Below are positions 48,697 to 58,643 of a stretch of DNA of 64,000 nt, one piece after another. Each line of letters starts with the position of its first letter. Position 1 is the stretch's first letter. The notes under the pieces were generated by a model. It had not been told where the DNA came from and did no database searches. It was given only the letters and a program-made list of their open reading frames with translations. The stretch lies in contig CP097583.1 in the NCBI GenBank assembly GCA_023934045.1, positions 186,001 through 250,000 on the forward strand, read 5' to 3'. This DNA is from Candidatus Phytoplasma vitis (GTDB taxonomy: Bacteria; Bacillota_I; Bacilli_A; Acholeplasmatales; Acholeplasmataceae). Both the position numbers and the translations under genes were made by a program.

Positions 48697-50484
48697 ATGA
48701 AATTATTAAATAATAAAAAAATATTTATATCTGTTATATCGTTTTTTTTTATTATTATTTTATATTTATCTTTATATTTTTTAGATATATTATTTGATAA
48801 TAATATTTATCAAAGTGATTTATTAGAATATAGAAAATTTGAAGAAACTATACAAAGTCAAACTAATTATCAATCAGCTACTATAATTGTTACTAATAAT
48901 TCTGAATGTTTTTATTTACAATTAGTTGATAAAAATCATAACAAAAAGAAAATTTTATTACATAAAGAAAAAATATCAGATGTTAAAAAATATTTAGAAC
49001 AAAATTCTGATTTTTTTAATGAAATTTATTTACAAAAAGAACGACCATGGTTTATAGCTAAATATAAAGATAATATTCTTCTAATTATTAATATGTTTAA
49101 TTTTATTGGTTATTCTATTTTTATTATTTACATTCTAAACAATATGAAGCAAACATCCGGTAAACTTAACTCTAATCCTCTTATATCTTCAAAACAAAAA
49201 TCTAGATTCACATTCAAAGATGTTGCTGGTAACGAAGAAGAAAAAGAAGAAATGAAAGAATTAATTGATTTCTTAAAAAGACCTCAAAAATATACTTCTA
49301 TAGGAGCTAAAATACCTAAAGGTATTTTATTAGAAGGCCCTCCTGGAACAGGAAAAACTTTATTAGCGAAAGCTTTAGCTGGAGAAGCAAATGTACCTTT
49401 TTATGCTGTATCTGGTTCTGAATTTGTTGAAATGTACGTCGGTGTTGGTGCTTCTCGTGTTAGAAAATTATTCAAAGAAGCTAAGGATAACGCTCCTTGC
49501 GTGCTTTTTATTGACGAAATAGATGTTTTAGGTGGAAAAAGAGGTATTTTTTCAGGAGGATCTCAAGAAAAAGATCAAACTTTAAATCAACTTCTTACTG
49601 AAATGGATGGTTTTTCTTCAGATAAAGGAATTATTATCGTTGGAGCTACTAATAGAGCTGATATCTTAGATGCAGCTTTATTAAGACCAGGAAGATTCGA
49701 TAGAATCTTTAAAGTAGGTTTACCAGATGTTAAAGGACGTGAAGCTATTTTAAAAGTTCATGCTCGTAATAAAAATATTTCATCTGATATTAATTTTCAT
49801 CAATTAGCCAAACAAACTCCAGGAATGAGCGGAGCTCAATTAGGAGCTGTTTTAAATGAAGCTTCTATTTTAACAGTAAGAAATCAAAAAGAAATGATTA
49901 CAATGGAAGAACTAGAAGAAGCGATTGATCGTGTGTTAATGGGGCCAGCTAAAAAATCAATTAAATATAATGAAGAAGAAAGAAAAATGGTCGCTTATCA
50001 TGAAGCAGGACACGCAGTCATTGGTTTAAAATTAGAACATGCTCAAAAAGTACAAAAAATAACTATTATTCCAAGAGGTTCAGCAGGTGGTTATAACTTA
50101 ATGTTGCCTGAAAAAGAAACCTTCTTTTCTTCTAAAAAAAGAATGTTAGCAAATATCATTTCTTATTTAGGTGGTAGAGTAGCTGAAGAATTAGTTTTTG
50201 ATGATGTTTCCAGTGGTGCTTATGATGATTTTAAACAAGCTACTAAAATAGCTCGTTTAATGGTTACTAAATATGGAATGAGTGAATTAGGAATTACTCA
50301 AGATTCAGAATTCTCCGATAAAAAAATGATCGATATAGAAATTAAAAAAATAGTTGATGAATGTTATCAAGAATGTCAAAAAGTTATTAAAGAAAATAAA
50401 TCTTTATTAGATAAAATAACTAATTTATTATTAGAAAAAGAAACTATTAATAAAGAAGAAATAGATTTATTAGTTAAAAAATAA
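48697..50484 (+). CDS. ftsH: FtsH, membrane AAA+ zinc metalloprotease (copy 2)
   Basis: The 595-residue protein has spans near 9-29 and 129-147 enclosing about 100 extracytoplasmic residues, closer to a classic FtsH layout than copy 1. [23 protein letters not shown] and HEAGH are intact. From residue 156 to the end it is nearly identical to copy 1 (8 differences in 440); before that the two are unrelated. The switch is sharp, at about base 49162 (AAACTTAACTCTAATCC). It is the last gene of the leader/45527/46507 cluster; AAGAAGG lies before its ATG. Confidence 0.95.
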   Translation: MKLLNNKKIFISVISFFFIIILYLSLYFLDILFDNNIYQSDLLEYRKFEETIQSQTNYQSATIIVTNNSECFYLQLVDKNHNKKKILLHKEKISDVKKYLEQNSDFFNEIYLQKERPWFIAKYKDNILLIINMFNFIGYSIFIIYILNNMKQTSGKLNSNPLISSKQKSRFTFKDVAGNEEEKEEMKELIDFLKRPQKYTSIGAKIPKGILLEGPPGTGKTLLAKALAGEANVPFYAVSGSEFVEMYVGVGASRVRKLFKEAKDNAPCVLFIDEIDVLGGKRGIFSGGSQEKDQTLNQLLTEMDGFSSDKGIIIVGATNRADILDAALLRPGRFDRIFKVGLPDVKGREAILKVHARNKNISSDINFHQLAKQTPGMSGAQLGAVLNEASILTVRNQKEMITMEELEEAIDRVLMGPAKKSIKYNEEERKMVAYHEAGHAVIGLKLEHAQKVQKITIIPRGSAGGYNLMLPEKETFFSSKKRMLANIISYLGGRVAEELVFDDVSSGAYDDFKQATKIARLMVTKYGMSELGITQDSEFSDKKMIDIEIKKIVDECYQECQKVIKENKSLLDKITNLLLEKETINKEEIDLLVKK

Positions 50485-50606
50485 ATTATTTATTTAAATT
50501 TAAATAGAAAAATAAATATATACAATATGGATTAAATAGTTATATTTTCTATTATTTTAATATTAATCTTTGTTGATTTTTAATTTATTTTCTTTATATA
50601 AAGTTC

Positions 50607-51118
50607 ACACTGTTATAATTTTTTGCAAATAAATTCATTTTTAATACCGAAAGACTAGTTAAAAAACTAGTCTTTTTTTGTTTTTAGTAAAAAGAGAAAA
50701 TACTAGATCAATACATGTTGTTAAAATGTTAAATTAAGAATAATTTTATTGTTCTTTTTTATTTGAATAAAAAAAGAGATTAATCTTATTAAAAAATTCA
50801 AATTCAACAAAAAAACAGCAATGTTCAATAATCAAAAAAAACATCATTTAAACAAAAAATAAACTTTAAAGAAAGGAGTAAAATAACAATAACAAAATTT
50901 AATTAAAAAACAAAATATATTAATTAAAAATAATAATGCGTTAAATTAACCTCTAATTTTTAAAGGTCTTATAATACCTCTTTTAAACAAAAAGCCTTTA
51001 ATTTAAACATTCTCTAAAAACATGATCTACAGTTGATTTGTGATTTTTTAATATTTAATCATTTTAGAGTTCGCGGTGTTTTAAAAAACATTTACATTTT
51101 TTTAAAACACTGCTGTAT
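50607..51118 (+). repeat. TIR-bounded dispersed repeat, copy E (long form)
   Basis: It starts CACTGTTATAATTTTTTGCA and ends ACATTTTTTTAAAACACTGC. It is collinear with copy D. The hairpin GACTAGTT/AACTAGTC (around 50651-50672) followed by T7 can terminate the FtsH operon, whose last gene ends 120 bases upstream. Confidence 0.75.
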
Positions 51119-51230
51119 AATTAAAAAAGTTGCTGGAACCATTGCAAAAGCAGGATTAATAATTCACCAAAGTCATCGTGTAATTAATTTAGCCAAAGAC
51201 CTTTTCTACAATGAACAAGAAACATCTTAA
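51116..51230 (+). pseudogene. C-terminal remnant of an accessory gene
   Basis: After the repeat, one frame gives KKVAGTIAKAGLIIHQSHRV followed by INLAKDLFYNEQE and a stop at 51228. It has no start of its own, the upstream bases being repeat sequence, so the gene was truncated by the repeat. Confidence 0.5.
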
Positions 51231-51671
51231 AATGATGTCAAAAGAAACTTATGACTATATTTGCGCTGATATCAATCGCAAATTATCCAAAATCGACGAC
51301 GACTACAAAGACCATAAAAAGAAAGAAGAATATAAAAATCGCCAAGAAAGTAAAAATTTAATTAAAGAAATACAAACAGAGTGAAATCAATTAACTGAAT
51401 TTAAAAGGCAAGACAAATTTGTAATCGATGAATACAATAAAATTTTCGAATAATTAACAAAAAAACTAAAAAAAGTTTCAAGAGAAAACGTAAAAAAATT
51501 AATACTAAAAGAAGATGAACTCCGCTAAATTTATCAAAATAAAGTCGTTGAAATCGAAGAAACAAAAGGCGAAATAAAACAAAAAATCCTAGTTATGTTC
51601 GTTCCCAAAAACGCTACGAAGAAAAACAAAAACAATATGCCAAATTTTATAAACCAATTGACAACAAATAA
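51211..51671 (+). pseudogene. Decayed coiled-coil accessory gene 1
   Basis: From ATG 51211 it reads KETYDYICADINRKLSKIDD, a TGA at 51382-51384 where Trp would fit, further TAA stops, and a frameshift before RYEEKQKQYAKFYKPIDNK. Lysine/glutamate-rich helical protein of the type found in phytoplasma mobile units. Confidence 0.65.
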
Positions 51672-51761
51672 TCATTAAATTTGACCTAATAACTTTTTAT
51701 TACTCATTTCGAAATATAAAGTTGTATAATAATGATATATTCATATTTCAATAATTGAAAA

Positions 51762-52840
51762 ATGAAATTTATGAATAATAATAATTTTTTTAAGAACTTT
51801 TTAACTATCTTAGTTGTAGTTGTGGGTTACAATTGCAGGATAATTATTCAACACAAAATACTAAAAAACAATCCTGATAAACCAATCATAAATACTTTGG
51901 AAAATGTAGAACCTTCACCAAAAAATAAAATCACAGAAAAACAAAAAACTAATAAAAAATTTAGAAGAAGATTTTGTGATTTTAACAAAAGAGTTTGAAA
52001 TTAAAAACAATAATAGTAATAAATATTATGATTTAAAAAATTTAGATCAGCATTTAAAATATTTAAATGCTGATTTTAATAGACTAAAAAAGTGATTTTG
52101 AATTATACAAAATATTTCACGGTCAAGATATAAATAAATATTATATAGAAAATATTGTTAAAAAGAATTATTACGAAAATAAATTTAATGAAATTCAAGA
52201 AAAGACAACTAAATTTAAACATAAAATAAAACAAATAATTCCAAAAATAAAAACAATCAAACCGCGTTTCGACCAAATTAAAGCTTATGTTTTTTTGGAA
52301 ACTGATAACAAAACTTTATTACCAAACGTTCTTTTTCAAGAAGAAAAAATATAAATTGATGAAATTAGAAAAAATCGGGAACAACTTTTAGGATTTTTAA
52401 AAGAAGTTTAAAAAACCATCGATGAATATCAAGAAAACATCAATAATTATAATCGCCAAATTCAAGAAATTAAAGATAAATCTTCTTCATTACAACCTTA
52501 TACAAACTAATTTAAAACAAAATCGCGAAGACAAAGTAAAAGAAATCAATCAAATAAAATCACAACTACAAACTCAAGGACAATTAATCTATAATAATCT
52601 CAAAATCTCTAAATTACAAAAAAGAACGAGGTGAAATAATTGGATCAAATAGCCAAAGTTTCAACTGAAATCAGCGAATTAGAAGCTACCCAAACAAAAG
52701 TACAAAAGTATGTTATTTAACGCCATTAAACTAGAAGAGTCAATACAACGTGATTATTGATAATTCACAAAAAGATTATCAAAACCAAACCATTTATTCC
52801 CACTAATCTCTCTACGAAATTACCTCATCTGAGGAATGAT
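51762..52840 (+). pseudogene. Decayed long coiled-coil (SMC-like) accessory gene
   Basis: A hydrophobic start (FLTILVVVVGY) leads into helical sequence that changes frame or meets stops several times: EEDFVILTKEFEIKN, YYIENIVKKNYYENKFNEIQ, KTIDEYQENINNYNRQIQEI, NQIKSQLQTQGQLIYNN and ISELEATQTKVQK. The heptad character resembles the 'chromosome segregation ATPase-like' proteins of phytoplasma mobile units. Short open pieces (51762-51998, 52422-52634) are fragments of it. Confidence 0.6.
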
Positions 52841-52882
52841 AATAATATAATTATTTTTAATTACAAAGGAGAAATTTAAAAT

Positions 52883-53236
52883 ATGAATTCATATATCCAA
52901 ACAATATTAATTTTTTTCAAAGTTTGTTCAGCTGTTTGTTGTGGTTGCAATACAATAGATATATACAAAGAAGAAGTTAATGAATACTGGCATCCTATCA
53001 AACAAGAAATAAAGTTAAATTATAATAAAAATAAATTAAAAGAAATGTGTCTAAATATTTTAGATAACAAAGAAACTAAAAATTATGAAATCGTATTTGA
53101 ATATAATCAAATAAAAATTGACATACAACACATAATAAAAGATATAGATAATTTAAATATTGAAAATATAATAAAGTTAAAAGAAAGCATTATTAATTAT
53201 TATAAAAATAACTATAATAAGATATTTATTTCTTAA
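52883..53236 (+). CDS. Small secreted or anchored protein, unknown
   Basis: The 117 residues start with a hydrophobic stretch (IQTILIFFKVCSAVCCGC) containing four cysteines, followed by a charged helical part. AAAGGAG lies 12 bases before the ATG. The cysteines could allow lipidation, but the lipobox is poor. It lies between decayed genes, yet its own frame is intact. Confidence 0.5.
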   Translation: MNSYIQTILIFFKVCSAVCCGCNTIDIYKEEVNEYWHPIKQEIKLNYNKNKLKEMCLNILDNKETKNYEIVFEYNQIKIDIQHIIKDIDNLNIENIIKLKESIINYYKNNYNKIFIS

Positions 53237-53267
53237 TATAAATATATGCAAAGGAATTATTTATTAA

Positions 53268-53628
53268 TGTTTAAATTAAAAAAACAATTATTTTTATTTA
53301 AAATAGTTTTATTCGTTTGTTTAGGGTTATTATTTGTTATTAACAATAATCTGGAAAATGGAAAAATGCAGTTTTAGATATTCAAAATATGAATAAAAAT
53401 ATAAATCAAGAATTCTATCAAAAATTATTTTCATTATCCATGAAATTAGGTTCGTTAATTCAAATAACAGAACAACAAAGAAAACTAATTTATGAATTAA
53501 AAGAAATTAGAAAAAAAATTAGAATCTCAACAAACACAAGGCAAAATCCACAAGATTTATTACAACAAGAAAAAGAAAAACGTGTTAAATTCTATGACTT
53601 AGATAAACAATTTTTTTCAATAAAATAA
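53268..53628 (+). pseudogene. SVM secreted protein split by a frameshift
   Basis: MFKLKKQLFLFKIVLF then VCLGLLFVINNN is an SVM signal (53268 onward), but the frame stops at 53377. The next frame carries the mature part, WKNAVLDIQNMNKNINQEF to LDKQFFSIK, open to 53628. The two join if one base is gained or lost between about 53345 and 53365. The mature part is about 85 residues, helical and basic. Alternatively ATG 53389 starts a leaderless 79-residue protein. Confidence 0.65.
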
Positions 53629-53872
53629 ATATTATAAATAATAATTTTTCAAAAAAAAGTAATTAGAATAATAAATAAAAAAATAATAATTAAAATAAAA
53701 CCCTAAAAATATCCATTAAACGTATTATTTTACCTAATAATGGTGTTTTAAAGATCTTATTTGAAGTAATTTTTTAAATTGAATTATTAAAATGTTTTAA
53801 AGGCCAATATTTTAATTAAAATTTATTTATAGATTTGTTTCAATATAAATTTAAATACAACTAAATTTTAAT

Positions 53873-53900
53873 AGACTCTCTCTACGAGAGTCTTTTTTTA
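53873..53900 (+). terminator. Strong terminator
   Basis: AGACTCTC (53873-53880) pairs with GAGAGTCT (53886-53893), followed by TTTTTTAT. Confidence 0.9.
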
Positions 53901-54370
53901 TAAACTAAATTTCTTTTTTTCGCAACCATCATGTAAAGGCGTTCACAAATAATTAAAAAATATTGAAAGGAGAACAAAAAAAGGCCTTGCACCTAAACGT
54001 CAACAAAATTTCAATTTTAATTGAATAAACTAAGTTATTTTTGTATCCCTTAAATTAAACTTTTTTGTTTTAATTTTTATTTTTTTAAAATGGTGAAAGT
54101 TGTTTATTTTTTTTAATTAAAAAAATTGAATTTTTTTAATTTTTAAAATTAATTTTTTAAATTTAAATTTAACTTCGATAATTTTAATTTATATTAAGAT
54201 AATATATTTAAAAGATATCTTTTAAATATTAAAATAAATATTTTGATTAAATTTAAATAATGTGTTATTATTAAAAATATATAGAATAATAAATATAATA
54301 AATTATATTTAAAATAAATATTTTTTGACACTAAATATAGAAAAATAAAGAAAGAAGAGATATAAAAAAA
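53901..54370. other. AT-rich interval before pepA
   Basis: Contains an AAAGGAGAACAAAA ribosome-site-like stretch at about 53975 with no gene after it, and a TTGACA at 54325. GAAAGAAGAG before 54371 is the pepA ribosome-binding region. Nothing else recognised. Confidence 0.5.
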
Positions 54371-55843
54371 ATGAATATGAATTTTTCTTTTTCAAAAGAA
54401 CTAATTTTAAATGGAGATGTAGCTATTTTATTAAAAACAATTAAAAATAAAAAAATTTTTGGTTTAAAAGAAGTAGATCCGCAACAAACTGTTTTAAAGG
54501 CGATGTCTTTAAAAGACTTTGAAGGGAAAGAAAATCAAAAAATAGAACTTTTAGTTCCACATGGCTCTCCTTTCGATCGACTTAATATTTTAGGTTTAGG
54601 CGATGTATCTTCTCAAAAAAATGATTTTTGGGTTAATACAGGAGGTAAAGTTTTTGATTTGGCACAAAAAGCTAAAAAAGTAGTTATTTTTTTAGATTTA
54701 GAAGAAAAATCTATTGATCTTGATCAAGTAAAAGATTTTTTAATAGGTTTTATGTTGAAAAATTATACTTTTGATCGTTATTTAACGACAAAAAAGAAAG
54801 ATAACGAAAAAGTTTTTATTCACATAATAAATAAAGAAGCGGATAATTGTCAAAAAGTTTTACATGAAGCTAAAGCAGTTGCGGAAGGAGTTAATTTAAG
54901 TCGTGATTTAATCAATGAACCAGCTAATGTTTTGGGAACAGAAGAATTTTTAGCTCAAACTCAAAAATTAAAAGATTTAGGAGTTATAGTAGAAGTTTTA
55001 GATAAAAAATCTATGACTGATTTAGGTATGAATTCTCTTTTAGCTGTTTCTCAGGGATCTTCTAGACCTCCTTTTTTAGTAATCATGAATTGGGAAGGTG
55101 GTCATAAAGAAGAAACTCCTTTAGCTTTTATAGGAAAAGGAGTAGTTTTTGATACTGGTGGGATCTCTATCAAACCATCTTCAGGAATGGAAGATATGAA
55201 AGCTGATATGAGTGGAGCTGCTACAGTAGTTGGATTGATGCATCTTTTAGCTTCTCGTAAAGCTAAAGTTAACGTTGTCGGTGTAATTGGTTTAGTCGAA
55301 AATACTCCTAGTTCTACCTCTCAAAGACCAGGAGATATTGTGGTTTCCATGTCGGGACAAACTATTGAAGTCATTAATACGGACGCTGAAGGAAGAATGG
55401 TTTTAGCAGATGCTTTATGGTATTGTGAAACTATTTTAAAACCTAAATTAATGATTGATTTAGCTACTTTAACAGGAGCTATTTTAGTAGCTTTAGGTCA
55501 AGAACATGCCGGTCTTTTCTCTAATGAAACTAAATTAACTCAACAGTTATTAGACGCAGGAAACAAAACAGGAGAACGCTTGTGGTCAATGCCTTTAAGT
55601 GAAGAATATGATCGTTTAATTAATAGTAAAAATGCTGATATGAAAAACTCCGCGGGTCGTTACGCTAGTTCAATTACAGCGGCTCAATTTTTAAAACGTT
55701 TTGTTAATCATACTACATGGGCTCATTTAGATATTGCGGGAACTGCAATGGGAACGAAACCTAATTCTATTAATAATTCATGGGGAACAGGTTTCGGAGT
55801 ACGTTTATTAAATGAATTTATTAAAGCTAATTACGAAAAATAA
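54371..55843 (+). CDS. pepA: Leucyl aminopeptidase (M17)
   Basis: It trims N-terminal residues from peptides in the cytosol, supplying amino acids to an organism that imports them. The C-terminal catalytic domain shows GKGVVFDTGGISIKPS near 255 (metal-binding Lys and Asp), the signature NTDAEGR near 337 and the following VLADAL. 490 residues is standard. An in-frame ATG two codons later is an alternative start. Confidence 0.96.
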   Translation: MNMNFSFSKELILNGDVAILLKTIKNKKIFGLKEVDPQQTVLKAMSLKDFEGKENQKIELLVPHGSPFDRLNILGLGDVSSQKNDFWVNTGGKVFDLAQKAKKVVIFLDLEEKSIDLDQVKDFLIGFMLKNYTFDRYLTTKKKDNEKVFIHIINKEADNCQKVLHEAKAVAEGVNLSRDLINEPANVLGTEEFLAQTQKLKDLGVIVEVLDKKSMTDLGMNSLLAVSQGSSRPPFLVIMNWEGGHKEETPLAFIGKGVVFDTGGISIKPSSGMEDMKADMSGAATVVGLMHLLASRKAKVNVVGVIGLVENTPSSTSQRPGDIVVSMSGQTIEVINTDAEGRMVLADALWYCETILKPKLMIDLATLTGAILVALGQEHAGLFSNETKLTQQLLDAGNKTGERLWSMPLSEEYDRLINSKNADMKNSAGRYASSITAAQFLKRFVNHTTWAHLDIAGTAMGTKPNSINNSWGTGFGVRLLNEFIKANYEK

Positions 55844-55866
55844 TAATTTTTTTTAATTTAAATATA

Positions 55867-55908
55867 AAAAAACCAAACTAAAAAATTAATTTAGTTTGGT
55901 TTTTTATT
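55867..55908 (+). terminator. Terminator after pepA
   Basis: AAAAACCAAACTAAA (from 55867) pairs with TTTAGTTTGGTTTTT (55890-55904), followed by TATT. Confidence 0.85.
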
Positions 55909-56085
55909 ATTTTTTGGGGGTTTCAAAATTTTTAAAAATTTTGTTTTTTGAAAAAATCTTTAAAACTAACTATTAAAAAAATAATTTTACGGATATATTT
56001 TAAAAAAATTTAATTTATAAAAAAATTTATTTTTTAGAAAAAATTAAATAAAAAAATATTAACTTAAAATATAATATTTACTAAA

Positions 56086-57162
56086 TTAAAAACTTTTTAA
56101 AAAATCTAATAAATTATAATTAATGTAATCCATTCCATTAATAACAATTAAATTTAAATTATGAAATAAGTTCAACTGAATAATTTGAAATTTTTTTATT
56201 TTTGTCGTTCTAATTAATTGTTTTTTAGTTTTTTTATCGTCTTTTATTACATATAATTTTTCTAAATATTCTGTTATTGTGTCTTCAAAATTTTTTAATA
56301 TTTTTATATCTTTTGTGTTTATTTCTTTTTGTTTGTTTAAAAATTCTATATCTTTATTTTCTTTTATTTTTTCTAATTTAGAAATAATGCTTTCTGTATA
56401 TTTTAAAGATTTTTTTTGATTTTTATATATTTTATTCAAATATTTATCTTTTTGAGTAATGATATTTGGACTTTTATTAGTATTTTTTAATAATCCTAAA
56501 ACATATTTTTTTATTAATTTAAATTCGTCTTTAGAAACAATTATTTGTTCAGCAGAAGATTCTTTATTTTTTATATGTGGTTCGTTCATTTGTTTGCCAT
56601 AAAAATTAACGTAATAAAAACAAATATTATATTTAATATTTTCTCCACAACAAAAATATAATTCCAATTTTATTGATTTTCCATTTTTTTCGTTGGTTTC
56701 TAAAATTTTGAACCTTTCTTTGTCCTTTTCAAAATATTTTTTAATGTTTTTTTTACTTTCATAAAATGCGTTAGAATTTTTGTCTTTGTTAATCATAATA
56801 ATCGAAGCATGTTCTTCGACACCTTGATTATTAATATATTCAGCAATTTGATAAAAAGCTTTATCAATATCCTTCTTGCTTTTGTAAATTTTAACTTCTA
56901 TAATATATTGAAATTGATAATCTTTTTCGGTTTGAATAGAAATATCTGTTCTTCCACCGCAATATAAAGATTCGTTATTAATTGTATATATTTTTTCTTT
57001 CCCGTTACGATTTAATCTCATATTTAAAGAAATAGAAAAAATATTACGAAACCCATCTTCTTTTAATTTTCTTAAATCTTTAATCCATTTATTAACATAA
57101 AAAGAACATTCTATGATAATTTCGTTGATCGCTTTAATTGTTTTTTCATAATTAAACTGCAT
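56086..57162 (-). CDS. PD-(D/E)XK nuclease-like protein, putative toxin or defence effector
   Basis: The segment CGGRTDISIQ, then YIIEVKIYKS and QIAEYINNQG about 20 residues later, has the D...(E)xK core and the trailing Q-x-x-x-Y helix of PD-(D/E)XK nucleases. The C-terminal half is a long lysine-rich helical region ending LLDFLKSF. The ATG at 57160-57162 (MQFNYEK) has AAGGA at a proper distance; the earlier ATG at 57171 is too close to it. It lies 66 bases downstream of a Panacea-like gene on the same strand, forming a two-gene unit. Target unknown; a DNA-binding or regulatory role is possible. Confidence 0.55.
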   Translation of the reverse strand: MQFNYEKTIKAINEIIIECSFYVNKWIKDLRKLKEDGFRNIFSISLNMRLNRNGKEKIYTINNESLYCGGRTDISIQTEKDYQFQYIIEVKIYKSKKDIDKAFYQIAEYINNQGVEEHASIIMINKDKNSNAFYESKKNIKKYFEKDKERFKILETNEKNGKSIKLELYFCCGENIKYNICFYYVNFYGKQMNEPHIKNKESSAEQIIVSKDEFKLIKKYVLGLLKNTNKSPNIITQKDKYLNKIYKNQKKSLKYTESIISKLEKIKENKDIEFLNKQKEINTKDIKILKNFEDTITEYLEKLYVIKDDKKTKKQLIRTTKIKKFQIIQLNLFHNLNLIVINGMDYINYNLLDFLKSF

Positions 57163-57228
57163 AATTATCATTTCCTTAAATTATTAATAATACTTAAATT
57201 AAAAAAAATTTTATAAAATATTTTTTAA

Positions 57229-57939
57229 TTATATTTCGGTAAATTTAAAACTACTTACTAATTTTAATCCTTTTGGAAAGTAATATGCTGTTCTAGGATT
57301 GAAATATTTAGGTATGCATTCATAACGACAATCTTCGTCAATAGAAAAAATATCTTTTTTGTTTTCAAAACATTTAATTATAAGTTCGTCTGTTATTATT
57401 TTTTTCATTGGGTCATTCATATCTTCGAATTCTATTTCGGTAAATTCTAATTTATTCTTCGTTTTTTCTTTCATTTTTTCAAGGGGATATCTAGTTTGAA
57501 AATATGCTCGTTGTTGGCGATTAATATCAATAAATTCTTTTCGATTTTTCATTTTACTAATACATTCTATAATAATATTAATCATTTTTTTATTTTCTGG
57601 TGTTAATTTATTACTGTTGCCATTAGGTGAACCTTCCACAACATAATAATCATCTGGCATACTGTAATTTTCAATAACTTTTGGAAATATTGTACCATAC
57701 ATAGAAGCAAATAAATGCTCATTGCTAAAAAGAGGTTGTTTTTGTAATAAAGAGGTAACGTATATGTAATAAATTATTTTTGATAAAATGTAATTATCAA
57801 AAATAAACAATCCATGTTTAGGATTTTTTCTTTCGTTTTTATTTTTTGCTTTTAAAAAACAAGGATATTCTCTAGTTTTTTCAACGATATAATTACCAAT
57901 GTCTAAAATATTAATTTGATCGTTTTGACTGTTATTCAT
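57229..57939 (-). CDS. Panacea (DUF4065)-like protein, putative antitoxin
   Basis: The stretch LSKIIYYIYVTSLLQKQPLF then SNEHLFASMYGTIFPKVIEN near 52-92 follows the Panacea/SocA-like pattern (KL.Y.A....L....PLF.E.F.AW.YGPV.P.VY). Panacea proteins act as the antitoxin in PanAT modules, neutralising unrelated toxins encoded next to them; phytoplasma relatives are often annotated GepA. Length 236, with a C-terminal extension beyond the domain. AAAGGGG lies before the ATG. The downstream gene encodes a nuclease-like protein, a plausible partner. Confidence 0.6.
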   Translation of the reverse strand: MNNSQNDQINILDIGNYIVEKTREYPCFLKAKNKNERKNPKHGLFIFDNYILSKIIYYIYVTSLLQKQPLFSNEHLFASMYGTIFPKVIENYSMPDDYYVVEGSPNGNSNKLTPENKKMINIIIECISKMKNRKEFIDINRQQRAYFQTRYPLEKMKEKTKNKLEFTEIEFEDMNDPMKKIITDELIIKCFENKKDIFSIDEDCRYECIPKYFNPRTAYYFPKGLKLVSSFKFTEI

Positions 57940-58309
57940 ATTATCAACCCCTTTATTTAAATTATTTTAATTATTAGTATTATATAATATTTTTCTTCTA
58001 AAATTATGATTTTTTTGTTTAATTTTTGTTTTTGTTGTTTTAAATTTTTGATTTTTTTCTATTTTTTGATTTTATTTTTTATTTTTCGACTTCTTTGATT
58101 TGAAATTGTTTTTTTATTTTTTTTGATGAAACATTTGTTTTTTTGTTGTTTCGGTTTAATAATGGAATGGTCGTTTCAAAAAGACCTTATGTTTGTTATT
58201 TAAAAACCTCTTGTAATTTTTTTTGAGTTGGTTTTTTTAAAAAAATTTAAATTTTTTCATATTTTATTATTTCTTTTTTTGTCAATTAACAAAAAAGTCT
58301 AAATGGTTT
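57940..58309. other. T-rich interval upstream of the Panacea-like gene
   Basis: Low-complexity T-rich sequence with broken protein-like frames on the minus strand but nothing identifiable. Confidence 0.4.
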
Positions 58310-58430
58310 AATAAAATAAAAAAGTTCAACTTGTTAAAGTTGAACTTAGTTTATTAATTTAAATTTAATTGTTGTTATTATAATGGGTGGCAGTGCGGTG
58401 CGTTATTTACAAAAATTTATAATAGTGTAC
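58310..58430. repeat. Junction repeat (copy 2) plus repeat end fragment
   Basis: It has the same arrangement as 10850-10935, here with an intact 11-bp hairpin AAGTTCAACTT (58322-58332)/AAGTTGAACTT (58337-58347), ending GTGCGGTGCG, then TTATTTACAAAAATTTATAA (from about 58403), the end arm of the TIR repeat. Confidence 0.6.
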
Positions 58431-58434
58431 AGGA

Positions 58435-58452
58435 CAATTAGCTTTTAAGTCT
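58435..58452 (+). other. Short match to the tmRNA tag template
   Basis: AGGACAATTAGCTTTT here is identical to 16 bases of the ssrA tag template (about 11966-11981), directly after a repeat end. Possibly a carried fragment, possibly chance. Confidence 0.3.
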
Positions 58453-58643
58453 GATGTAATCAACTATTATTTCGTTTATTTTAATGAAAACTAAACGAAA
58501 TATAGAAAATTGAATCCTGAATTCACAATTAATTAAATAAATTTAGGAAAAAAAATTCGATTCAAACAAAATAATAGATAATTAGTTTTTGAGAAATTAC
58601 AATTTAGTTTGTTTATTTTCAAAAAAATAGTTTTTAAACTCAC

